Source: Paludibacter propionicigenes (GTDB lineage: Bacteria; Bacteroidota; Bacteroidia; Bacteroidales; JAIFNL01). Taken from it: a stretch of 43,565 nt of DNA. Shown in pieces: positions 26,067 to 34,840 of the stretch (position 1 is the first letter of the stretch; each line of letters begins with the position of its first letter). The DNA lies in the NCBI GenBank assembly GCA_020721325.1, contig DYNA01000018.1:1-43565 (forward strand), written 5' to 3'. The translations under genes were made by a program, and so were the position numbers. The notes under the pieces were generated by a model. It made no database searches. It was not told the origin of the DNA and worked only from the letters and a program-made list of their open reading frames with translations.

Positions 26067-28076
26067 ATGAACAAACAATTTGAATTGGTTTCTGAATTTA
26101 AGCCTACCGGCGACCAACCGCAAGCAATTAAAGAATTGGTTGAAGGCATAAAAAGAGGCTCGCAATACCAGACTTTACTTGGTGTTACAGGGTCTGGGAA
26201 AACTTTTACAATGGCAAATGTGATAGCTCAATTGCAAAGACCAACCCTAATTTTGAGCCACAATAAAACTCTTGCGGCGCAACTTTATGGCGAATTTAAG
26301 CATTTTTTTCCGCAAAATGCCGTAGAATATTTCGTTTCGTATTACGATTATTATCAGCCCGAAGCCTACATTCCAACCACCGATACTTACATTGAAAAAG
26401 ATTTGGCAATTAACGATGAAATTGAAAAATTGCGTTTAAGCACCACTTCTTCGTTGCTGTCGGGTAGGAGAGATGTGGTTGTAATTTCCTCTGTATCATG
26501 TCTTTATGGAATTGGAAATCCGGAAGATTTTAATGAAAACATTATAAATTTAGAAGTTGGACAAGTGCTGAATAGAAATGTATTGTTGCGTTTGCTCGTG
26601 CAAGCCTTGTATTCGCGCAATGAGATTGAAAATAAGCGTGGTACGTTTCGTGTGAAAGGGGATACGGTGGATATTTTTACGGCTTACAACGATGATGCTT
26701 ACCGAATTACTTTTTGGGGCGATGAGATAGAAGAAATAGAATCCTTTGAAAGTGAAACGGGTAAGTCTATTCAAAAACTTGAGAATATAGTAATTTTTCC
26801 GGCAAATATTTTTGTAACCAGTCAAGAAAAAATTCATCGCGCCATTCATCACATTCAAGACGATTTATTCAAACAAGTTCAATTTTTTAATGATAATGGG
26901 CAACCTCTTGAAGCTAAGCGAATTGAAGACCGTGTAAGCTTTGATTTGGAGATGATTAAAGAACTTGGACATTGCTCAGGAATTGAAAATTATTCCCGTT
27001 ATTTTGACGGAAGAAAACCCGGAACTCGTCCGTTTTGTTTGTTGGATTATTTTCCAAACGATTTTTTGACAATAATTGACGAAAGCCATGTTACTTTGCC
27101 CCAAATTCGCGCTATGTACGGAGGCGACCATTCGCGAAAAGTGAATTTGGTGCAATACGGTTTTCGTTTGCCTGCCGCTATCGACAATCGACCTCTTAAA
27201 TTTGAAGAATTTGAAGAAATAACCAACCAAATGATTTATTTAAGTGCTACGCCAGCCGATTACGAATTGCAAAAGTCGGAAGGTATTGTAGTAGAGCAAG
27301 TTATACGTCCGACCGGTTTGCTCGACCCCGTTATTGAGGTGCGACCGAGTTTGAATCAAATTGATGATTTACTTGTTGAAATTCAGTTTGTTATATCACG
27401 CAACGAGCGAATTTTGGTAACAACTTTAACCAAACGAATGGCGGAGGAATTAACCAAGTATTTGCAAAATATTCAGGTACGCACTCGCTACATACATTCA
27501 GACGTGGAAACCCTTGATAGAGTGGAAATTATGGAACAATTGCGCGAAGGAATTTTTGATGTTTTGGTGGGAGTTAATCTTTTGCGCGAGGGGCTTGATT
27601 TGCCCGAAGTTTCGTTGGTTGCTATTTTAGATGCCGATAAAGAGGGCTTTTTGCGTTCCGTGCGTTCGCTTACTCAAACTGCAGGGCGCGCAGCGCGAAA
27701 TATAAACGGAAAAGTAATCATGTATGCTGACAAAATGACCAAATCGATGGAAGCCACTATTTCTGAAACCAATCGTCGCCGTGAAAAGCAATTAGCTTAT
27801 AATGAGGCACATGGAATAACTCCGCAACAAATAGTTAAATCCAAAAATTCTATCTTGGGAATTGGCAAAGAAAAAACAAATTATTACATAGAACCCGAAA
27901 ATACAAGCATTGCCGCCGACCCTGTGGTGCAATATATGACCAAACCGGCTTTGCAAAAAGCAATTGAAAAAACTCGAAAAGCCATGCAAGCTGCTGCTAA
28001 AGAGCTTGATTTTATTGAAGCGGCGCGACTTCGTGATGAAATGTTTGCTTTGGAACAAAAATTGAAAGTTTTATAA
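26067..28076 (+). CDS. uvrB: UvrB, nucleotide excision repair damage-recognition subunit
   Basis: A 669-residue DNA helicase-like protein that loads onto damaged DNA with UvrA and directs UvrC incision. Helicase motif I is GVTGSGKTFT, the beta-hairpin region is YYDYYQPEAYIPTTDTYIEK, and the Walker B is IIDESHVTLPQ. Later motifs include YLSATP, VGVNLLREGLDLPEVSLVAI and QTAGRAARN. The C-terminal UVR domain (AIEKTRKAMQAAAKELDFIE onwards) binds UvrC. Length and all motifs are normal. It is transcribed alone on the plus strand. Confidence 0.98.
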   Translation: MNKQFELVSEFKPTGDQPQAIKELVEGIKRGSQYQTLLGVTGSGKTFTMANVIAQLQRPTLILSHNKTLAAQLYGEFKHFFPQNAVEYFVSYYDYYQPEAYIPTTDTYIEKDLAINDEIEKLRLSTTSSLLSGRRDVVVISSVSCLYGIGNPEDFNENIINLEVGQVLNRNVLLRLLVQALYSRNEIENKRGTFRVKGDTVDIFTAYNDDAYRITFWGDEIEEIESFESETGKSIQKLENIVIFPANIFVTSQEKIHRAIHHIQDDLFKQVQFFNDNGQPLEAKRIEDRVSFDLEMIKELGHCSGIENYSRYFDGRKPGTRPFCLLDYFPNDFLTIIDESHVTLPQIRAMYGGDHSRKVNLVQYGFRLPAAIDNRPLKFEEFEEITNQMIYLSATPADYELQKSEGIVVEQVIRPTGLLDPVIEVRPSLNQIDDLLVEIQFVISRNERILVTTLTKRMAEELTKYLQNIQVRTRYIHSDVETLDRVEIMEQLREGIFDVLVGVNLLREGLDLPEVSLVAILDADKEGFLRSVRSLTQTAGRAARNINGKVIMYADKMTKSMEATISETNRRREKQLAYNEAHGITPQQIVKSKNSILGIGKEKTNYYIEPENTSIAADPVVQYMTKPALQKAIEKTRKAMQAAAKELDFIEAARLRDEMFALEQKLKVL

Positions 28077-28087
28077 TTTGCATAAAA

Positions 28088-28116
28088 AATGCCTTTGCGG
28101 AGGAAGCAAAGGCATT
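28088..28116 (+). terminator. Hairpin after uvrB
   Basis: A perfect 11-bp GC-rich stem (28088-28098 with 28106-28116) and loop GGAGGAA, 12 bases past the uvrB stop. It lacks a downstream T-run, so it may be a stabilising hairpin or a poor terminator. Confidence 0.5.
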
Positions 28117-28215
28117 GGGTAAAATCAAAATTATGAAACATTCTACTATTAAAACGAATATTTTTTTATTCTATTTTGTTTTTTATAAAAAATAAAATTT
28201 TAAGGTAAAAGCGTT

Positions 28216-29943
28216 TTATATTTTTTTAATTTCAAATTTTAAATTTATATTTTGCAAATTGGGTTTTTGAGGTTGAGAACCATCAATATTTAAAATTACA
28301 AATAGATATTTGCCAGTTTTATTCACTAAAATGCTCGAATTATTATTAAAAAAATGTTTTTGCTTAGAGATTGGAACTAATTGATTTACTGAATCTTCGT
28401 AAATAAGGCAGCCCATATTGTCATCGCCTTTAAAACTTATTTTTAATTTATACTTTCCTTCATTAAAACTTTTTTTTGTCTCAGAATTTAGACTATTTAC
28501 ATCTATTTTTAAAAAATTAACCGAATAATTTGCTTGTGCAAAATGTACCGTAAAACTTTTATCTGAATTTCCTAAAACCTTCCCATTCTTTAGTTCGTGA
28601 TTTGAAGAAATTTCAATTTTTTCAGAACGGGTTTTTATTCCTAAATTTATTCGTTCAAAAGGTAGATAATTATCTAATTTACTGCTATTTAAACCCGGAA
28701 ACAGTTTATTCGGGTTTCGTAGTAAAACATCAAAAAACTCAACGTACACATTGGTAAATTTTTTCTTGTTAAGTGTCTTATTTATAGCAGTTTGTAAATT
28801 ATTTCTATTTTGTTTTAAATTTTGAAAGACTTGGCTTGCAAAAAATAAACCGCCTTTTCGCATTAAGAATGAAAAAAATAAACCATTCAATTTTTCAGAA
28901 TTTTTTGAGAAAAAGAAAGGTTCACTTAATGTTTTAAAATCTTCATTTTCATAGTTTTGAATAAAAAGAGAATCGTTCATAGCTATGTTTTCATACCAAC
29001 TGCCTGTTCCTAAATTAAATTCCCAATTTGAACTGTAATTACTTAAACCATATAGCATTAAGCATTTTCCTAATTTTACCTGTAAATTTTTTTGTTCTTT
29101 TAAATCGTATTTTTCGTTTTCTTTATAAAGATAAGGTGTTGAATTGAGTTCGAGCCATTTTTTTTCTAATTGATAAATGTTTTGAACTAAAAAAACATCT
29201 TCATTATCTGTCAAATCACTGAATTTTAATTCAATAGGATTTGAATTCGGGCGTAAAACGATGTTAAGAAGATTGATTTTTTCGGATTGATTTTCGATTT
29301 CTGATAATATAAAATTTAATGGGTCTTTTTCAACTTCTTCATTTTCAATCGTTTTGAAATTTGTTGTACCGATATAAGAAATCGGTTTTTCAAAAACAAT
29401 CAGCTCAAATGCAATTTTGAATTTTTTCTCAGAGTAAAATTTTTTTAAATAATTAAAATCTATTTGAGTTGTAACCGTATTATTTAATGTATCTATTTGG
29501 TTTTTAGTGAAATAAGGCATAAGTACAGTATCTAATAATGGCAAGCGAAATGATTCTTCAAAGGTTAGAATAAATACTTGTTTTTTTATATTTTGAATAC
29601 TTTGTTTTTTTATTTTTTCACTTAATTTAAACACAATAGTTAGTGTACCAGAAAAGTCGCTGATGTTGCCACTCATTAAAAAGCTTTTTTTACTCCTGAA
29701 AAGTAAATTTTTTTCATCAAAGTCAATATTCCGAATTTTTGAAAGTTTAATTTTACTTTCTTTGTTTATTTCCCCTTCTGAAAATGAGAAACTTACTTCG
29801 TCTGAATTAAAAGAAGCTTCTCCATTTTTTAAAATTAGAGTGGTTAAAAATTCTTCACTGTTTTTCAAATGATGTATAAAAGCAATTAATAATGTAGTCA
29901 AAAATACTAAAAGTATGATAAGAGTTGTTTTTAAGTTTTTCAT
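28216..29943 (-). CDS. Membrane-anchored protein of unknown function
   Basis: A 575-residue protein that I do not recognise. An N-terminal hydrophobic segment (about 7-25) should act as a signal anchor or uncleaved signal; the rest is hydrophilic and beta-rich. Only two cysteines were noticed, at about 294 and 506. It has no catalytic motif I can name and no obvious internal repeat. Strand-like stretches in the last 130 residues (SFTVHFAQANYSVNFLKIDV, KYLFVILNIDG) might form a beta-sandwich, as in carbohydrate- or protein-binding modules. A good promoter is present at 30018-30048. It stands alone between uvrB and the tRNA gene. Confidence 0.7.
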   Translation of the reverse strand: MKNLKTTLIILLVFLTTLLIAFIHHLKNSEEFLTTLILKNGEASFNSDEVSFSFSEGEINKESKIKLSKIRNIDFDEKNLLFRSKKSFLMSGNISDFSGTLTIVFKLSEKIKKQSIQNIKKQVFILTFEESFRLPLLDTVLMPYFTKNQIDTLNNTVTTQIDFNYLKKFYSEKKFKIAFELIVFEKPISYIGTTNFKTIENEEVEKDPLNFILSEIENQSEKINLLNIVLRPNSNPIELKFSDLTDNEDVFLVQNIYQLEKKWLELNSTPYLYKENEKYDLKEQKNLQVKLGKCLMLYGLSNYSSNWEFNLGTGSWYENIAMNDSLFIQNYENEDFKTLSEPFFFSKNSEKLNGLFFSFLMRKGGLFFASQVFQNLKQNRNNLQTAINKTLNKKKFTNVYVEFFDVLLRNPNKLFPGLNSSKLDNYLPFERINLGIKTRSEKIEISSNHELKNGKVLGNSDKSFTVHFAQANYSVNFLKIDVNSLNSETKKSFNEGKYKLKISFKGDDNMGCLIYEDSVNQLVPISKQKHFFNNNSSILVNKTGKYLFVILNIDGSQPQKPNLQNINLKFEIKKI

Positions 29944-30017
29944 TATTAATAAGTTAATTTTTTATTATTTTAGAAAGATGTTTTTTTATTTTACTTTTTT
30001 TACAAAAAAACTTTAAT

Positions 30018-30048
30018 CAAAAGTATCTATTTTAAAATATTTTGCAAA
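30018..30048 (-). promoter_or_regulatory. Promoter of the unknown anchored protein
   Basis: On the minus strand TTTG (30045-30048), 19 bases, then TACTTTTG (30018-30025), matching the Bacteroidota consensus. It lies back-to-back with the tRNA promoter on the other strand. Confidence 0.68.
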
Positions 30049-30074
30049 ACTTTTTGAAAAAAATGTTTTTTTTT

Positions 30075-30104
30075 TTTGTAAGTAAAAATTTATTTTTACT
30101 TTTG
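30075..30104 (+). promoter_or_regulatory. Promoter of tRNA-Leu
   Basis: TTTG (30075-30078), 18 bases, then TACTTTTG (30097-30104), a perfect match to the Bacteroidota consensus, ending 10 bases before the tRNA. Confidence 0.78.
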
Positions 30105-30114
30105 CAGCCGAAAA

Positions 30115-30199
30115 GCCCAGATGGCGAAATTGGCAGACGCGCATGGTTGAGGGCCATGTTCCTATTACTGGAGTGCAAGTTCGATTCTTGTTCTGGGCA
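30115..30199 (+). tRNA. tRNA-Leu (anticodon GAG)
   Basis: The acceptor stem GCCCAGA pairs with TCTGGGC, with discriminator A. The anticodon arm is CATGG-TTGAGGG-CCATG, giving anticodon GAG for leucine CUC/CUU codons. A long variable arm (CCTATTACTGG region), as expected for a class II leucine tRNA, precedes the T-arm with its TTCGATT loop. CCA is not encoded. A terminator hairpin follows. Confidence 0.96.
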
Positions 30200-30202
30200 C
30201 AA

Positions 30203-30231
30203 AAAAAACCGGATATTTGTCCGGTTTTTTT
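30203..30231 (+). terminator. Terminator of tRNA-Leu
   Basis: Stem ACCGGA/TCCGGT (30208-30213 with 30220-30225), extended by A/T pairs, with a six-base loop and a T-run after it. It ends just before the convergent hydroxylase gene. Confidence 0.85.
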
Positions 30232-30260
30232 ATTTTAAACTTTTTTTACCAGAAAATTTA

Positions 30261-32807
30261 TTATTTCATTGGCAATTTGTAACGCCTTTTTTTGTCAAAT
30301 TGGTACAGGGCATTGGCAATGGCACTTGCCGTAGGAACTAAGCCTATTTCGCCTATTCCTTTAGCTCCATACGGACCTACTAAATCTTTTACTTCTACGC
30401 CAATTACTTCTATTTCAGGAGTTTGGTCAGATCGCAAAATGCCTAAATGCCGCATTTTATTGCTTATTAAATAGCCGTTTTTCATTGGCAAATTTTCGCT
30501 CAATGCGTAGCCGATTCCCATGTGTACAGCACCTTCTATTTGTCCTTCAAATAAAATAGGGTTCATAATTTTTCCGGCATCGTGAGCTGCATAAATTTTA
30601 TTAATTTTACCCTTGTCATCAAGTACACAGAGTTGAGCAGCATAGCCGTAAGAGTAGTGAGTAATAGGCTTTTCTACATTTGCTCCGGGTTTGGTTGTCC
30701 AATCGCAAATCCAACCGCCTTTATAAGTTTTACCAATTAATTTTTCTAATTCAAAACTTTTTAAATCTTCTTTTAATGCTTTTGCTGCTTCAATGATAGC
30801 ATTTCCAACCAAAGCCGTTGCGCGGGAAGAAGTAGTCATGCCTGTTTTGATTTGTGCATTTGTATCTACCACTACTTCAATGATTTGAGGTGGTAAATTT
30901 GTTTCTTCGCAAAGTGTTTGCAACGCCATATTGTGAACTCCTTGCCCCATTTCTGTCCAACCATGATGTAAAATAACTCTATTTTTGGCTTTTATTTCTA
31001 TTTTTACATTGCTAAAATCTGCCATTCCGTTGCCTACGCCCGAATTTTTTATTGCAGTTGCCAGTCCGGCATATTTTGCAGCGTAAAATTTGTCCTTAAG
31101 CTCTAATAGACAAGCTCTTATGCCAACTCCAAAAACTTCTTGTCCCGTAGAAGTCTTTGCACCGTCCACCAGTGCATTGTCAAATCGAAATTTCCAACGG
31201 TCGAAATTTCCCTTTTCGCAAAGCTCGTCAATGAGCGATTCTAAGGCAAAATTTACCTGATTAGCACCGAAACCACGCATAGCACCGCTTGGTATGTTGT
31301 TGGTATATACCGTTTTAGCTTCAATGCCCACGCACGGAACTTGGTAGCCGCCCGTTGCATGACCGGCAACTCGTTCCATAACTTTCATTCCCACAGATGC
31401 ATAAGCACCTGTATCGCCCACCGCTTTTAATTTTAGAGCAATAAGTTTTCCGGTATTATCGGCAGCTAAAGTCATCTCCATAAAAATAGGATGTCTTTTG
31501 GGGTGCATTTGTATCGATTCTTGACGTGTAAGGCTCAATTTTATAGGCTTTTGCAAAATATAAGCTTGTAAAGCAACATGCCCCTGAACAGTCATGTCTT
31601 CTTTGCCTCCAAAACCGCCTCCGTTGGGGATTAATTCCACATGTACCAAATCCTCGCTAATTCCCAGAATTTCAGCTATTTGACGGCGATCTTCATAAAT
31701 CCCTTGACTTTGCGAAAACAATTTTATTCCGGTATTTTCAGGCATGGCTATTGCGGTTTCAAATTCCATGAAAGCATGTTCAATGCGTTGAGTTTCAAAT
31801 TTTCCCGAAACAATTAAATTTGTTTTTTTTATTTCTTTGTCAAAATTTCCGATTTTAATAATACTACTTTCAAAATGATTTGGTCTGTTGCTATGTACTT
31901 GAATACTTGATGGTTGCATAGCTTCAAATACATCTGTAACCGGAGTTAAAACTTCGTATTCTATCTTTATTAAGTCAATGGCTTTTCGGGCGATTTCATC
32001 AGAAATTGCTACAACTGAGGCTATTACATCGCCAATATAGTGAGTTATTTCGCCTTCGGCTATCATTAATTGCCAGTCATCAAAAATTAATCCGATGTTT
32101 CTTTTTGCAGGGACATCTTTTGCCGTAAATATTTTAATGACTCCTTCAAATTTTTGAGCTTCTTCTAACTTGATTTTCAATATTTTAGCTCTTGGGAAAT
32201 CGCTGAATTTTAAAGCTGCGAAAAGCATATTTTCAATGAAAATATCGTTTACGAAATTTCGTTCACCCAGAGCGATTTTTACCGCTTGATATTTGGGTTC
32301 GGGTTGCCCTATTTTTCCCGAAGTTTTTATTAATTCAATTTTTTCTCCTTTTTGAAAAGCTTTTGCAGCGGCTAAAATGCTGGTTTCTATCTTTTTATAA
32401 CCTGTGCAACGGCACAAATGAGGTTTGATGGCTTTTTGAACTTCTTCTAAACTCGGATTTGGATTTTCTCGCAAAAGTAATCTGGTACGCATTACAAAAC
32501 CGGGTGTGCAAAAACCGCACTGAACCGCTCCGTGATTTACAAAGGCATGGGCTATGGTTTGTTTTATTGAGTCGGGAATGCCTTCTAAAGTATATATTTC
32601 ACTGTTATTCAGGGATTTAAGTTTGGTAGTACAAGCTAATTTTGCCTTGCCGTTTATTTCTACCAAACAAGCTCCGCACGTGCCTTCTCCTGAACAGCCG
32701 TCTTTTACACTGGTTATTTTTTTTGTATTTCTTAAAAATTTTAATAGCGAAACATCTTCATTATCAAAATATTGTATTACTTCATCGTTTAATTTGAATT
32801 GAATCAT
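30261..32807 (-). CDS. Fused 2Fe-2S/molybdopterin hydroxylase of the xanthine dehydrogenase family
   Basis: An 848-residue enzyme that hydroxylates a heterocycle or aldehyde at a molybdenum cofactor. Residues 1-80 form a plant-type 2Fe-2S ferredoxin (DGCSGEGTCGACLVE plus LACTTK). Residues 80-155 hold the second 2Fe-2S domain (QCGFCTPGFVM and CRCTGY). Residues about 170 to the end are the molybdenum subunit: GGGFGGKEDMTV, GAMRGFGANQVNF, EMGQGVHNMALQ and the catalytic-glutamate segment GAKGIGEIGLVPTASA. There is no FAD domain in it or beside it. This fused layout and size match the group known as selenium-dependent xanthine dehydrogenases. The substrate is not certain. It starts 27 bases after a small exported-protein gene and may share its transcript. 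Confidence 0.92.
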   Translation of the reverse strand: MIQFKLNDEVIQYFDNEDVSLLKFLRNTKKITSVKDGCSGEGTCGACLVEINGKAKLACTTKLKSLNNSEIYTLEGIPDSIKQTIAHAFVNHGAVQCGFCTPGFVMRTRLLLRENPNPSLEEVQKAIKPHLCRCTGYKKIETSILAAAKAFQKGEKIELIKTSGKIGQPEPKYQAVKIALGERNFVNDIFIENMLFAALKFSDFPRAKILKIKLEEAQKFEGVIKIFTAKDVPAKRNIGLIFDDWQLMIAEGEITHYIGDVIASVVAISDEIARKAIDLIKIEYEVLTPVTDVFEAMQPSSIQVHSNRPNHFESSIIKIGNFDKEIKKTNLIVSGKFETQRIEHAFMEFETAIAMPENTGIKLFSQSQGIYEDRRQIAEILGISEDLVHVELIPNGGGFGGKEDMTVQGHVALQAYILQKPIKLSLTRQESIQMHPKRHPIFMEMTLAADNTGKLIALKLKAVGDTGAYASVGMKVMERVAGHATGGYQVPCVGIEAKTVYTNNIPSGAMRGFGANQVNFALESLIDELCEKGNFDRWKFRFDNALVDGAKTSTGQEVFGVGIRACLLELKDKFYAAKYAGLATAIKNSGVGNGMADFSNVKIEIKAKNRVILHHGWTEMGQGVHNMALQTLCEETNLPPQIIEVVVDTNAQIKTGMTTSSRATALVGNAIIEAAKALKEDLKSFELEKLIGKTYKGGWICDWTTKPGANVEKPITHYSYGYAAQLCVLDDKGKINKIYAAHDAGKIMNPILFEGQIEGAVHMGIGYALSENLPMKNGYLISNKMRHLGILRSDQTPEIEVIGVEVKDLVGPYGAKGIGEIGLVPTASAIANALYQFDKKRRYKLPMK

Positions 32808-32834
32808 TTTGTATTTATTTTAAATTGTAAGTTT

Positions 32835-33395
32835 TTAATTATCAAACATTGTTAAAAATAAATTTTGAAGTTTTTTACTTTTATCAAGAATTTCTGAACT
32901 TTCCGGTTTTGTATAATATTCATCATTTTCGTCAATTTTTTCAGTAAACTCAATGAGTTTTTCTTTGTCAAAATAGTATCTATATTGCATTGAATCATTG
33001 TGTTTTAAGAAGCAGAAAACCAATTTCCCTTCGTCAAATAGAAATTCATAAACTTCGGAATTGAGTGCATATTTTTCAGAATAATTAATTTTTATCAGAG
33101 CAGATTTTCCGTTTCCGTCCCAGTGTGGTGGTGCTAATTTATACCAGAAAACTATTTTTTTTATGTAATTTCCACAGGCAGGCCATTGAGCATATTTTTC
33201 ACCTAAAGTATTAATAATTAATTCGTTACAATAAATTTCACTGTATTCGGTAGAATCGTTCAAATACGAAGCAATTTTTTCGTTTGTTGAGTAATAAATT
33301 TTTTTTATTTTTTTTTGAATTTCATTTTGAGCATTTATATTGCTTATTGCCAAAAAGAAAAAGAAAATAAAAAAGTAAATTTGTAATTTTTTCAT
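32835..33395 (-). CDS. Small exported protein of unknown function
   Basis: A 186-residue protein from the ATG at 33395. The frame is open to an ATG at 33449, but the promoter -7 box lies at 33447-33454, and MKKLQIYFFIFFFFLAISNINAQ is a normal signal peptide, so 33395 is preferred. The mature part has two cysteines in the middle (EIYCNELI and WPACGNYI) and a third in LVFCFLKH, with tryptophan/tyrosine-rich strands (KIVFWYKLAPPHWDGNGKSA). No family is recognised. It precedes the molybdenum hydroxylase by 27 bases on the same strand; a functional link is only suggested by position. Confidence 0.72.
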   Translation of the reverse strand: MKKLQIYFFIFFFFLAISNINAQNEIQKKIKKIYYSTNEKIASYLNDSTEYSEIYCNELIINTLGEKYAQWPACGNYIKKIVFWYKLAPPHWDGNGKSALIKINYSEKYALNSEVYEFLFDEGKLVFCFLKHNDSMQYRYYFDKEKLIEFTEKIDENDEYYTKPESSEILDKSKKLQNLFLTMFDN

Positions 33396-33446
33396 AATAA
33401 AATATTTATTTCGAGATTCAAATTTTTGAAATAATTTTGACTTTTT

Positions 33447-33476
33447 CAAAAGTACAATTTTTTTTTAAAATAGCAA
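33447..33476 (-). promoter_or_regulatory. Promoter of the small exported-protein gene
   Basis: On the minus strand TTG (33474-33476), 19 bases, then TACTTTTG (33447-33454). Transcription would begin downstream of the first in-frame ATG (33449), which supports the start at 33395. Confidence 0.65.
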
Positions 33477-33492
33477 TTTTGTAAATTAAAAT

Positions 33493-33522
33493 TTTGGGTT
33501 TAACCTAAAAAATATATTTTTG
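33493..33522 (+). promoter_or_regulatory. Promoter of the serine hydrolase gene
   Basis: TTTG (33493-33496), 18 bases, then TATTTTTG (33515-33522), 39 bases before the start codon. Confidence 0.68.
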
Positions 33523-33560
33523 TTTTAAAATAAACTATCTTATTTAAAAAATTAATTTTT

Positions 33561-34799
33561 ATGGAAAAAAAAGTATTGTTTTTATTTGGTTTAATTATTT
33601 TGTTTAGTTTGAAAAATATGGCACAAAAAAATGAAAATCTTTTAGAGCAAATTCTTCATAATTCTAAAGGAATTGTAAAAGAAATTTCTGAAAATGCTCA
33701 AAAATATGAGCTTCAAATTATTTATACTCAAATAGATAGAGATAAAAAAAATCATCCACACTTTACCACTTTTTATTTTAATGTAAATAGGACGCATTAC
33801 TTTTATCCGGCAAGTACTGTTAAAATGCCGATTGCTTTTTTGGCTCTTGAAAAGGTTAATAAATTAAAAAAACAAGGTATAAATATATCAAAAAACTCGG
33901 TATTGAAAATTGATTCTGTAGCTGAAAATCAAATTGCTGTATTTAGAGATTCTTCTTCATCTTCAGGCTATGCAAGCATTGAGCATTATATAAAAAAAAT
34001 ATTTTTGGTAAGCGACAACGATGCTTACAATCGGTTGTTTGAGTTCTTGGGAGCAGATTACATTAATAAAACATTGGAAGACAAAGGAATAGAGCCTATA
34101 AAAATTACTCATCGACTTTCGGTTTCGGGGCTTGATAATACAATAACTCCTTCGATGAGTTTTTTTGAAAACGATAAAAAAATATATTTTCAATCTGCAC
34201 AACAAGCTAAAAATTTATATCAGCATCTTGATATGGGAAGCACTTTAAAAGGGAAAGGCTATTATTCGGGTGAAAATTTAATTAATGAACCGATGGATTT
34301 TAGCCAGAAAAATTTTTATCCTTTGGAAAGTATGCTTAAAACCCTGCAAAGAATCATTTTCCCAGAAGTTTTTACTGAAAAAGAGCGTTTTGATTTAACG
34401 AAAGCGGATTATAAATTTTTGTATAAGTATATGTCAATTAGTCCTTTAGAGAGTGATTTTCCAAAATATGACGAAAAAGAATATTGGGATAGTTATGTAA
34501 AATTTTTTATTTTTGGCGACAGCAAACAAAAAATGCCTGAAAATATTAAAATTTTTAATAAAGTAGGCGATGCTTATGGTTTTCTTCTTGATTGTGCTTA
34601 TATAGTTGATTTTGACATAAATGTAGAATTTTTTCTTTCGGCAGTGATTCTTGTAAACGAAGACCAAATTTACAATGATAATAAGTATGAGTACGAAACA
34701 ATTGGTTTTCCGTTTATGGCTGCTTTGGGAAAAGAAATTTTAAAATATGAGCAGACTCGTTTCCGCACGTATATTCCTAATTTAAAGAAGTTTAAATAA
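33561..34799 (+). CDS. Exported serine hydrolase of the class A beta-lactamase fold
   Basis: A 412-residue protein with a signal peptide (MEKKVLFLFGLIILFSLKNMAQ). Active-site motifs of the penicillin-binding-protein/beta-lactamase fold are visible: SxxK as S85-T-V-K88 in YPASTVKMP, SDN at 151-153 in LVSDNDAYNRLF, and a KTG-like KVGDAYGF near residue 335. It is longer than class A beta-lactamases (about 290), and no omega-loop ExxLN was found. It is thus probably a peptidase or esterase rather than an antibiotic-hydrolysing enzyme (inference). No terminator is seen; the DNA downstream is a decayed gene. Confidence 0.85.
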   Translation: MEKKVLFLFGLIILFSLKNMAQKNENLLEQILHNSKGIVKEISENAQKYELQIIYTQIDRDKKNHPHFTTFYFNVNRTHYFYPASTVKMPIAFLALEKVNKLKKQGINISKNSVLKIDSVAENQIAVFRDSSSSSGYASIEHYIKKIFLVSDNDAYNRLFEFLGADYINKTLEDKGIEPIKITHRLSVSGLDNTITPSMSFFENDKKIYFQSAQQAKNLYQHLDMGSTLKGKGYYSGENLINEPMDFSQKNFYPLESMLKTLQRIIFPEVFTEKERFDLTKADYKFLYKYMSISPLESDFPKYDEKEYWDSYVKFFIFGDSKQKMPENIKIFNKVGDAYGFLLDCAYIVDFDINVEFFLSAVILVNEDQIYNDNKYEYETIGFPFMAALGKEILKYEQTRFRTYIPNLKKFK

Positions 34800-34840
34800 T
34801 TTTTTCTTACCTTTTTTTATTTTTAGTAGATTTTAGTAAA

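Noticed and set aside
30042-30341. A 99-residue plus-strand reading frame across the tRNA
   Set aside because: It covers a tRNA, its terminator and the end of the hydroxylase gene; there is no protein-like composition.
30261-32807. Selenocysteine in the hydroxylase
   Set aside because: The frame has no internal UGA. In the selenium-dependent relatives selenium is a labile cofactor, not an encoded residue.
33561-34799. A functional class A beta-lactamase
   Set aside because: SxxK and SDN are present, but the protein is over 100 residues longer than the class and no omega-loop ExxLN was found.
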